NCBI GenBank assembly: GCA_016932135.1
Contig: JAFGDJ010000077.1
Span: forward strand, 1-49,768
From: Spirochaetales bacterium
GTDB lineage: Bacteria; Spirochaetota; Spirochaetia; JAFGDJ01
Length of the DNA stretch: 49,768 nt
Reading direction: 5' to 3'
How positions within the stretch are numbered: position 1 is the first letter of the stretch; every line of letters begins with the position of its first letter. Below are positions 43,577-49,768 of this stretch, piece after piece. Both the position numbers and the translations under genes were made by a program. The notes under the pieces were generated by a model. It was not told the DNA's origin and did not search any database. It saw only the letters and a program-made list of their open reading frames with translations.

Positions 43577-45646
43577 GTGGATAGTAGTTTTGTTTTGTAT
43601 ACCGCCCTGGGCGGCAGCCTTCTTGCCCTGGGGTTCGCCTTTGTGAAGACCCGGTGGATTTACCGTCGGAAGGTGGACGACAGCGCTCTGGTAAAGATAG
43701 CCGGCTACGTGCAGGAAGGAGCCATGGCCTTTCTTTCCAGGGAATACAGAACCCTTCTTCCCTTCGTGGCCCTGGTGGCGGTTTTCCTGGTCCTGGCAAA
43801 CAAGGGATTTATGAAATTTCAGGCGGTGGCCTTTCTTCTCGGTGCCTTCTGTTCGGCTCTGGCGGGGTTTATCGGCATGCGGGTGGCCACGGCCTCCAAT
43901 TCCCGGACCACCTTCGCGGCGAAAACCGGCATCAACAGCGCCCTGAAGGTGGCTTTTTCCGGCGGCACCGTCATGGGAATGAGCGTGGTGGGCCTTTCCC
44001 TGCTGGGTATCTTTGCTGTCCTGGCCGTTTTTATCCCCCTGTCCGGCGGCGGCGTGGAACAGCTCCGTTCGCTGGTTTTACCCGTCCTGTCGGGCTTTTC
44101 CCTGGGAGCTTCCACCATCGCCCTTTTTTCCCGGGTGGGCGGCGGTATTTTCACCAAGGCGGCGGATGTGGGAGCCGACCTGGTGGGCAAGGTGGAAGCG
44201 GGAATTCCGGAGGACGACCCGCGAAACCCGGCTACCATCGCCGACAACGTGGGGGATAACGTGGGGGATGTGGCCGGCATGGGGGCGGATCTCTTCGAAT
44301 CCTACGTGGGCTCCATCGTGGGAGCCATGATTTTAGGGCTTTCCGTCCGGGGATCCGACGCCCTGCGGCTGAAGCTTGCCGGGATACCCCTGCTGCTGGC
44401 GGTAACCGGCCTGGCGGCTTCGGTTATCGGCGTGTTCTTTGTCAGGACAAAACCGGGCAAATCCCCCCAGCGAGCTCTGAACACCGGCACCTTTGGAGCG
44501 GCGATCCTTTCAGCGGTTTTTTCCTTTTTTCTGTTCAGATATTACCTGGGAAACGAAACCTTCAACGGCTCCGTCGGATATATGGCGGTTTTCGGCTCCA
44601 CCGTCATCGGCCTGGTTACCGGGGTGATTATCGGCCTGGTTACCGAATATTACACCGGCACGGATAAACGGCCGGTCCTTCATATCGTGAAATCCAGTGA
44701 ATCGGGAACCGCCACCAACCTCATTACGGGTATCGGCGTGGGCATGATGTCCACCTTCCCGGTGGTTCTTCTCATCGGCGGCGCGATGCTTTTAAGCAAT
44801 TTCCTGGCGGGGCTCTACGGCATCGCCGTGGCCGCCGTAGGCATGCTGGTTACCCTGGGGATTCAGCTGGCCGTGGACGCCTATGGTCCCATCGCCGACA
44901 ACGCCGGCGGTCTGGCGGAAATGGCGGAATTCCCCCATGACGTGCGGCAGGTTACCGATACCCTGGACGCCGTGGGAAACACCACCGCCGCCATCGGAAA
45001 AGGCTTTGCCATCGGCTCCGCCGCTTTGACGGCCATCATTCTCTTTTCATCTTTCAAGGAACAACTGGGTATTGAAACCATCGACATCACCCGGGTCCCC
45101 GTGCTGGTGGGTCTGCTCATCGGGGCGGTGGTTCCTTTTCTCTTTTCCTCTCTGGCCATGGATGCCGTGGGTAAGGCGGCCTTCAAGATGATCGAGGAAG
45201 TCCGCCGGCAGTTCAGGGAACATCCCGGCATCCTGCAGGACCGGGATGAACCGGATTACAAGAAATGTGTCGACATAAGCACCTCGTCGGCCTTGAAACT
45301 CATGCTGCTTCCCGGGGTGATAGCGGTGCTTTTGCCGATTCTGGTGGGTTTCCTGGCGGGAATAGAGATGCTCATCGGCCTTCTTACCGGGGTGACCGCT
45401 TCGGGGGTTATTCTGGCGATCTTTATGTCCAACGCCGGAGGAGCCTGGGATAACGCCAAGAAGATGATCGAAGGCGGCCTCCTGGGCGGAAAGGGATCGG
45501 ACGCCCACAAGGCTTCCGTGGTGGGGGATACGGTGGGGGATCCTTTCAAGGATACCGCCGGACCTTCCTTGAATATTCTGATCAAGTTGATGTCGGTAGT
45601 TTCCCTGGTTATCGCGCCGATGTTGAAATCTTTTCACGGTTTCTAG
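43577..45646 (+). CDS. hppA: Membrane-bound pyrophosphatase, K+-dependent type (first copy)
   Basis: A 689-residue integral membrane enzyme that couples pyrophosphate hydrolysis to export of Na+ and/or H+. The active-site blocks [56 protein letters not shown] and [37 protein letters not shown] are intact. The stretch [18 protein letters not shown] has Ala at the position that is Lys in K+-independent pumps, so K+ dependence is expected. The Glu in DLFESY is the ion-gate residue of Na+-pumping types, so Na+ transport is likely but not proven. Start GTG with GGGAGGAATC upstream. Confidence 0.93.
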   Translation: MDSSFVLYTALGGSLLALGFAFVKTRWIYRRKVDDSALVKIAGYVQEGAMAFLSREYRTLLPFVALVAVFLVLANKGFMKFQAVAFLLGAFCSALAGFIGMRVATASNSRTTFAAKTGINSALKVAFSGGTVMGMSVVGLSLLGIFAVLAVFIPLSGGGVEQLRSLVLPVLSGFSLGASTIALFSRVGGGIFTKAADVGADLVGKVEAGIPEDDPRNPATIADNVGDNVGDVAGMGADLFESYVGSIVGAMILGLSVRGSDALRLKLAGIPLLLAVTGLAASVIGVFFVRTKPGKSPQRALNTGTFGAAILSAVFSFFLFRYYLGNETFNGSVGYMAVFGSTVIGLVTGVIIGLVTEYYTGTDKRPVLHIVKSSESGTATNLITGIGVGMMSTFPVVLLIGGAMLLSNFLAGLYGIAVAAVGMLVTLGIQLAVDAYGPIADNAGGLAEMAEFPHDVRQVTDTLDAVGNTTAAIGKGFAIGSAALTAIILFSSFKEQLGIETIDITRVPVLVGLLIGAVVPFLFSSLAMDAVGKAAFKMIEEVRRQFREHPGILQDRDEPDYKKCVDISTSSALKLMLLPGVIAVLLPILVGFLAGIEMLIGLLTGVTASGVILAIFMSNAGGAWDNAKKMIEGGLLGGKGSDAHKASVVGDTVGDPFKDTAGPSLNILIKLMSVVSLVIAPMLKSFHGF

Positions 45647-45684
45647 GAAAACCGGATGTAATTTTTTCTAAGGAGAAAATACCT

Positions 45685-47880
45685 ATGCTAAGCAGTTTGT
45701 TCTGGATTGTGCCTGCCTGCGCGGTTCTCGCCCTGGTTTTCGCTTTTTCCTTTTATCGACAGATGAAAAAGAAGAGCGAAGGAACCGAACAAATGATGAA
45801 AATCGCCTCCTATGTGCGGCAGGGGGCCATGGCCTATTTGAAGCAGCAATATAAAGTCGTCCTTCTGGTCTTCGCCGTTCTGACGGTGTTCTTTTCCCTG
45901 CTGGCCTATGTGTTCAAGGTGCAGAACCCCTGGGTCCCCGGGGCTTTTCTGACCGGCGGTTTCTTTTCCGCCCTGGCGGGGTTTTTCGGGATGAAGACCG
46001 CCACCCATGCTTCCGCCAGAACCGCTAACGCGGCCCGGGACTCGCTGAACAGCGGTTTGCAGGTGGCTTTTCGCAGCGGAGCGGTGATGGGCCTGGTGGT
46101 GGTGGGTCTCGGTCTTCTGGACATCTCCATCTGGTTTGTCATTCTTAACGTCGCCTATCCGGTGGCGGAACACGGAACCCATGGGCTGGTGATCATCACC
46201 ACCACCATGCTGACCTTCGGCATGGGTGCCTCTACCCAGGCCCTCTTCGCCAGGGTCGGCGGGGGGATCTTTACCAAGGCCGCCGACGTGGGGGCCGACC
46301 TGGTGGGCAAGGTTGAGGCGGGGATTCCCGAAGACGACCAAAGGAACCCGGCGACCATCGCGGACAACGTGGGAGACAACGTGGGGGACGTGGCCGGCAT
46401 GGGCGCCGACCTTTACGAATCTTACTGCGGTTCCGTTTTAGCCACCGCCGCCCTGGGGGCCGCCGCCTTTACCGGCAGTGTGGACATCCAGTTCAAGGCG
46501 GTCATCGCGCCGATGATCATCGCCGCCTTCGGAACGGTGCTGTCGATCCTGGGGATCTTCGCCGTAAAAACAAGGGAAAACGCGGATCAGCGCCTGCTCC
46601 TCAAGGCCTTGAACCGGGGCATCAACCTGAGCTCGGTGCTTATCATCCTTGTATCCTTTTTCGTGCTCCGCTTCCTGGGAATCCCCAACTCCCTGGGTAT
46701 CTGGGGGTCCATCGTTACCGGCCTGCTGGTGGGTATCGGGATCGGCAAGGTGACCGAGTATTACACCTCGTCATCCTACAAACCGACCCAGGAGATTTCC
46801 CGGAACGCCCAGACAGGACCTGCTACGGTTATCATCGCCGGCCTCGGTACGGGGATGCTTTCCACCGCCTTTCCGGTTCTCTTTATCGTCGTAGGCACCA
46901 TTTTCGCCTATCTGTTCTCGGCGGGTTTCGACATGAGCAATATGAGCATGGGGCTCTACGGCATCGGCATTGCCGCCGTGGGGATGCTTTCAACCCTGGG
47001 CATTACCCTGGCCACCGACGCCTACGGTCCCATCGCCGATAACGCCGGCGGGAACGCCGAGATGTCCGGCCTGGGTAAAGAGGTCCGAACCCGGACCGAC
47101 GCCCTGGACTCCCTGGGCAACACCACCGCCGCCACGGGAAAAGGCTTTGCCATCGGATCGGCGGCCTTAACGGCCCTGGCCCTTCTGGCTTCGTATATTG
47201 AAGAGATCAAGATCGGCCTGGTGAGGATCGGCCGTACCGTCCTTGAGTTCGAGGACGGTCACACCATAGAAACGGTGAAGGCGACCCTGACGGATTTCAT
47301 GAATTATTACGACGTCAACCTGATGAATCCTAAAGTGCTGGTGGGAATGTTTACCGGATCCATGCTGGCCTTTCTGTTCTGCGGTCTTACCATGAACGCC
47401 GTGGGCGCTGCGGCGGGTAAGATGGTGGAAGAAGTCCGTCGTCAGTTCAGAACCATCGCCGGTATCCTGGAAGGGGAGGCCGAACCGGACTACGCCCGAT
47501 GTGTCGCCATTTCCACCAAGGGCGCCCAGACCGCCATGATCGTACCGTCGCTGCTGGCCATCATCGCTCCCATCGTTATGGGGGTGATCTTCGGAGTCGC
47601 CGGTGTCATGGGGATTCTTACCGGCGGGCTCGCCGCAGGTTTCGTCCTGGCGGTTTTTATGGCCAACTCGGGCGGAGCCTGGGACAACGCCAAGAAGTAT
47701 ATCGAGGAAGGAAACTTCGGAGGAAAGAACTCCGATTCTCATAAAGCGGCGATCATCGGTGATACCGTGGGCGATCCCTTTAAGGACACCTCGGGACCGT
47801 CCCTGAATATCCTGATAAAGCTCATGACCATGGTTTCCATCGTGATGGCCGGTCTTACCGTTGCCTTCTCCATCCTTTAA
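45685..47880 (+). CDS. hppA: Membrane-bound pyrophosphatase, K+-dependent type (second copy)
   Basis: A 731-residue paralog directly behind the first, 38 bases apart, with AAGGAG before the ATG. All pyrophosphate-binding blocks are conserved ([61 protein letters not shown]), and [18 protein letters not shown] again marks the K+-dependent group. It is about 40 residues longer. The main difference is an extra soluble loop of roughly 33 residues after [10 protein letters not shown] ([21 protein letters not shown]). The sequences differ throughout, so this is not a recent duplication. The two may pump different ions or work under different conditions. Confidence 0.93.
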   Translation: MLSSLFWIVPACAVLALVFAFSFYRQMKKKSEGTEQMMKIASYVRQGAMAYLKQQYKVVLLVFAVLTVFFSLLAYVFKVQNPWVPGAFLTGGFFSALAGFFGMKTATHASARTANAARDSLNSGLQVAFRSGAVMGLVVVGLGLLDISIWFVILNVAYPVAEHGTHGLVIITTTMLTFGMGASTQALFARVGGGIFTKAADVGADLVGKVEAGIPEDDQRNPATIADNVGDNVGDVAGMGADLYESYCGSVLATAALGAAAFTGSVDIQFKAVIAPMIIAAFGTVLSILGIFAVKTRENADQRLLLKALNRGINLSSVLIILVSFFVLRFLGIPNSLGIWGSIVTGLLVGIGIGKVTEYYTSSSYKPTQEISRNAQTGPATVIIAGLGTGMLSTAFPVLFIVVGTIFAYLFSAGFDMSNMSMGLYGIGIAAVGMLSTLGITLATDAYGPIADNAGGNAEMSGLGKEVRTRTDALDSLGNTTAATGKGFAIGSAALTALALLASYIEEIKIGLVRIGRTVLEFEDGHTIETVKATLTDFMNYYDVNLMNPKVLVGMFTGSMLAFLFCGLTMNAVGAAAGKMVEEVRRQFRTIAGILEGEAEPDYARCVAISTKGAQTAMIVPSLLAIIAPIVMGVIFGVAGVMGILTGGLAAGFVLAVFMANSGGAWDNAKKYIEEGNFGGKNSDSHKAAIIGDTVGDPFKDTSGPSLNILIKLMTMVSIVMAGLTVAFSIL

Positions 47881-47913
47881 AGGGTATACTGAAAAGCAGA
47901 AGGAGGAATGCTC

Positions 47914-48699
47914 ATGCAGTACCAGAACCACCTTTATATGATTCTTCACCCCAATCCGGCCCTGGTGGGGTCCCAATATAATCCCGAAGATTTCGCCGTT
48001 CATTACATGTCCGGTTCAACCCGGCACTACAGCGGGAAGGTGATCTTCGCGGAGATCGACGTCAATTACAGAAACGATTATCTGAAGATAGAAAAAGGAC
48101 TGGAAGGGCTGGTTCCCCACGATGACGGCAGCCCCAAGGCCACGAAGTTCATATCCACCTACCGGGTCCTGGAGCATATGGACTTTGACGCCATTGAAAA
48201 GCTCTATCTTACCACGCCGTCGGCCATGGTACTGGGGCTAGACCCGGCTCCCTATACCGCGGTCCACCAGCCGGATTTCATCCGGATCTTCGCGGAAATA
48301 ACCCCCATGCGGATGCTGGTGCTCACCAAGCTCAATTTTCCCGAGTTCGGCCAGTACATTACCCACCCGGATAATCCCAAGGGGGTGCCGAAGATTTTTT
48401 ACACCCAGATCGATTTCGACATCGATTTTTTCATGAACGAAATTGAGAGAAATCCCTTCATGAACACTCCCCTGCCCAGCGTCCATTCATCCAAGCTTCG
48501 GGATGCCGTGCTGGAATTGCGGAACAACCCGGACAAGCGGACCAAGGGCTTGAGCCTGGACAGCGATATGAACCGAAAATCCTATAAATACTTGAAGCAT
48601 GGTTTCATGTTTGCTTCCCCGAAGGGACACAAGTTCTTTCCGATCCCCCCGGCGGATAAGATCGAAGAGATCAATTTTAAATTCTGGAAGCAAATGTAA
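47914..48699 (+). CDS. Conserved-looking hypothetical protein, 261 aa
   Basis: A soluble protein without signal peptide. It is rich in aromatic and Pro residues (NHLYMILHPNPALVGSQYNPEDFAVHYMSG) and has beta-strand stretches such as GKVIFAEIDVNYRNDYLKIEKGLEGLVPH. The C-terminus is basic (NRKSYKYLKHGFMFASPKGHKFFPIPP). No family is recognised. The ATG at 47914 is chosen because AGGAGG (47901-47906) is seven bases upstream; the track's ATG at 47908 is too close. It follows the second pyrophosphatase by 33 bases and may be in the same transcript, closed by the hairpin at 48719. Confidence 0.8.
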   Translation: MQYQNHLYMILHPNPALVGSQYNPEDFAVHYMSGSTRHYSGKVIFAEIDVNYRNDYLKIEKGLEGLVPHDDGSPKATKFISTYRVLEHMDFDAIEKLYLTTPSAMVLGLDPAPYTAVHQPDFIRIFAEITPMRMLVLTKLNFPEFGQYITHPDNPKGVPKIFYTQIDFDIDFFMNEIERNPFMNTPLPSVHSSKLRDAVLELRNNPDKRTKGLSLDSDMNRKSYKYLKHGFMFASPKGHKFFPIPPADKIEEINFKFWKQM

Positions 48700-48718
48700 G
48701 GGCTTCTTCACCTGTTCA

Positions 48719-48743
48719 CCCCGGTTTTCTCTAACCGGGGTTT
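48719..48743 (+). terminator. Probable terminator hairpin
   Basis: CCCCGGTT (48719-48726) and AACCGGGG (48733-48740) form a perfect eight-pair stem with a six-base loop, followed by only three T. It lies 19 bases after the unknown gene and just before the next promoter. Confidence 0.6.
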
Positions 48744-48769
48744 GACAGGGGCTTGATTTTATGTAGAAT
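48742..48769 (+). promoter_or_regulatory. Sigma-70-type promoter
   Basis: TTGACA (48742-48747), 16 bases, TAGAAT (48764-48769), then a GAGGA ribosome-binding sequence and the ATG at 48787. The perfect -35 starts right after the terminator stem. Confidence 0.68.
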
Positions 48770-48786
48770 ACAGCAGAGGATACATT

Positions 48787-49047
48787 ATGAGGAAAAGAAG
48801 TGTTTTTACCATCCTTGGCGTTATTCTGATGATAGCCGGGGTCGCCGCGTTAGTATATGGCCTGACAACCTACAACGCTCTTCAGAACGACATCGCCAAC
48901 CGTTTCACCAAGGCTATCGCCGGTTCCAGTGAAAAGGAGAACCAGGCTCTTTACGTGTCCATCGTGGGCGGAGTGGGAGTCCTGGCGGGGCTCGTCCTGG
49001 TGTTCGCTAATATGAAAAAGGCCACCAGGAAGAAGAGGAGACGCTGA
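48787..49047 (+). CDS. DUF3185-like small membrane protein
   Basis: 86 residues with two hydrophobic segments (FTILGVILMIAGVAALVYGL; YVSIVGGVGVLAGLVLVFANM) joined by a polar loop, and a strongly basic tail (KKATRKKRRR). The layout and the GLTTYNALQNDIANRFTKAIAGS loop resemble DUF3185 proteins. Function unknown. It starts behind its own promoter and 14 bases separate it from the next gene. Confidence 0.7.
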   Translation: MRKRSVFTILGVILMIAGVAALVYGLTTYNALQNDIANRFTKAIAGSSEKENQALYVSIVGGVGVLAGLVLVFANMKKATRKKRRR

Positions 49048-49061
49048 CAAAGCCGTCCAAG

Positions 49062-49619
49062 ATGAGAAAAAGGAACCTGACCGTACTTTTTCTCCTGTTT
49101 ATCGGGTTTTTTCCTTTGTCCGCTGCGGACAAAGAACCCGGGGCTTTCTCCTGTGACATCGACGGGGGAACCCATCTGATTATCCCCGAAGCATCCTGTA
49201 TTCTCAGCGTGACCTTTCCTTTAGGAACTTCCGGCCTGTATCTGTCAGGCCAGACCGGTTTCACCTATCTGTTCAACCTCTGGGATGATGTCCACGCCGG
49301 GAACATCTATTTCCCCGCGGGGGTGGAGCTCCTTCACAAACCCATGGGTCTCGGTCTCTCCGCCAGGTATTATCTTTCCCTCAGCGATATAACCGGGGAA
49401 GGAATTTTTGAGACCCTTCTGCTGGCGTATCTTCCCCTGGTGGAAAAACCGAGGTTCCGGTTCAGTACGTTATTTTCCCTGGGAGTGGCCATGTTCCGGC
49501 AATACGGCGATTCGGCGGTATTCCCCGTAACGGCGAAGATAGGCTTTCGTTTCACCATCCCTTTCCGGGCGATAGAGCCCCAGGCCCAGGAAGAACAGAT
49601 ACCGGGTTTTCAGTATTGA
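49062..49619 (+). CDS. Exported protein, possible small beta-barrel
   Basis: 185 residues with a signal peptide (LLFIGFFPLSAADK) and then alternating short beta strands with aromatic girdle residues (GLYLSGQTGFTYLFNLWDD, LGLSARYYLSLSD, FRFSTLFSLGVAMFRQYG, AKIGFRFTIPF). This pattern suits a small outer-membrane barrel or a related envelope protein. No family is named with confidence. It is downstream of the DUF3185-like gene in one unit and ends 10 bases before the tRNA promoter. Confidence 0.68.
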   Translation: MRKRNLTVLFLLFIGFFPLSAADKEPGAFSCDIDGGTHLIIPEASCILSVTFPLGTSGLYLSGQTGFTYLFNLWDDVHAGNIYFPAGVELLHKPMGLGLSARYYLSLSDITGEGIFETLLLAYLPLVEKPRFRFSTLFSLGVAMFRQYGDSAVFPVTAKIGFRFTIPFRAIEPQAQEEQIPGFQY

Positions 49620-49629
49620 TGTTTTCAGC

Positions 49630-49658
49630 TTGACAGCTTTTTTTAAATGGGATACATT
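49630..49658 (+). promoter_or_regulatory. Sigma-70-type promoter of the tRNA gene
   Basis: TTGACA (49630-49635), exactly 17 bases, TACATT (49653-49658). The predicted start at about 49665 lies 15 bases before the mature tRNA. Confidence 0.75.
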
Positions 49659-49679
49659 ACTCCCGTTTCCAAGAGGTCC

Positions 49680-49764
49680 GCTGCAGTGGTGGAATTGGTA
49701 GACACGCTAGCTTGAGGGGCTAGTGGGCATTGCGCCTGTGGAGGTTCAAGTCCTCTCTGCAGCA
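49680..49764 (+). tRNA. trnL: tRNA-Leu (GAG)
   Basis: The acceptor stem GCTGCAG pairs fully with CTGCAGC, with discriminator A at 49764. The anticodon stem CTAGC/GCTAG (49707-49711 with 49719-49723) encloses the loop TTGAGGG, so the anticodon is GAG and reads CUC/CUU. The D-arm (GGAATTGGTAGAC), a long variable arm typical of tRNA-Leu and the T-loop TTCAAGT are all present. The CCA end is not encoded; the sequence continues with A residues to the window edge. Confidence 0.96.
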
Positions 49765-49768
49765 AAAA

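Overview
The window looks like chromosomal DNA from a free-living, moderately GC-rich, probably anaerobic spirochaete (Spirochaeta/Sediminispirochaeta-like). This is an inference from gene content: many short secreted or lipid-anchored proteins, CsgG-type lipoproteins, a hydrogenase-like chemoreceptor, K+-dependent membrane pyrophosphatases and numerous sensor kinases. No marker gene in the window settles the taxonomy. The left edge carries a 5S rRNA-like sequence and the right edge a tRNA-Leu(GAG).

Layout. 0-5 kb: 5S-like sequence, an AT-rich membrane protein gene, proC, a small unknown gene, mntP and two lipoprotein genes (one CsgG-like). 5-12.4 kb: a divergent carbohydrate locus. A membrane-bound LuxR-type regulator (minus strand) faces a four-gene plus-strand cluster: GH127-type hydrolase, GPH sugar symporter, GH88-type unsaturated uronyl hydrolase and a DUF2264 protein. 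None of the enzymes has a visible signal peptide, so imported oligosaccharides are probably cut in the cytoplasm. 12.4-13.4 kb: a parvulin-type chaperone gene on the minus strand. 13.5-24.4 kb: the most coherent unit of the window. A sigma-54 promoter precedes an AllA-like gene, a ribose-type ABC transporter (binding protein, two permeases, double ATPase), dhaK, dhaL, a PocR-PAS histidine kinase and an NtrC-type activator with an intact GAFTGA loop. This reads as a self-regulated import and phosphorylation system for a short ketose or polyol.

24.4-33.5 kb: an lspA-like remnant, a DUF190/FluC fluoride pair (minus strand), a CAP-domain protein coupled to a tocopherol-cyclase-like protein, a transglutaminase-TPR protein coupled to a large LVIVD-repeat lipoprotein, and a convergent lysophospholipase-like hydrolase. 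33.6-37.6 kb: a three-gene phosphorelay (lone receiver, periplasmic-binding-domain hybrid kinase, receiver-kinase) behind a strong sigma-70 promoter. 37.6-40.3 kb: a CsgG-like protein with a threefold membrane-hairpin repeat and a DNRLRE-like lipoprotein, closed by a strong terminator. 40.3-49.8 kb: a MIF-type tautomerase, small unknown genes, a soluble hydrogenase-like chemoreceptor with conserved H-cluster cysteines, two tandem K+-dependent membrane pyrophosphatase genes, a conserved unknown gene, two small envelope genes and the tRNA.

The two best candidates for under-described biology are the sigma-54/PocR-kinase-controlled ABC-DhaKL-AllA operon and the soluble iron-hydrogenase/methyl-accepting fusion. 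Domain and motif statements come from reading the translations. Family names are recognition by eye, without database searches.
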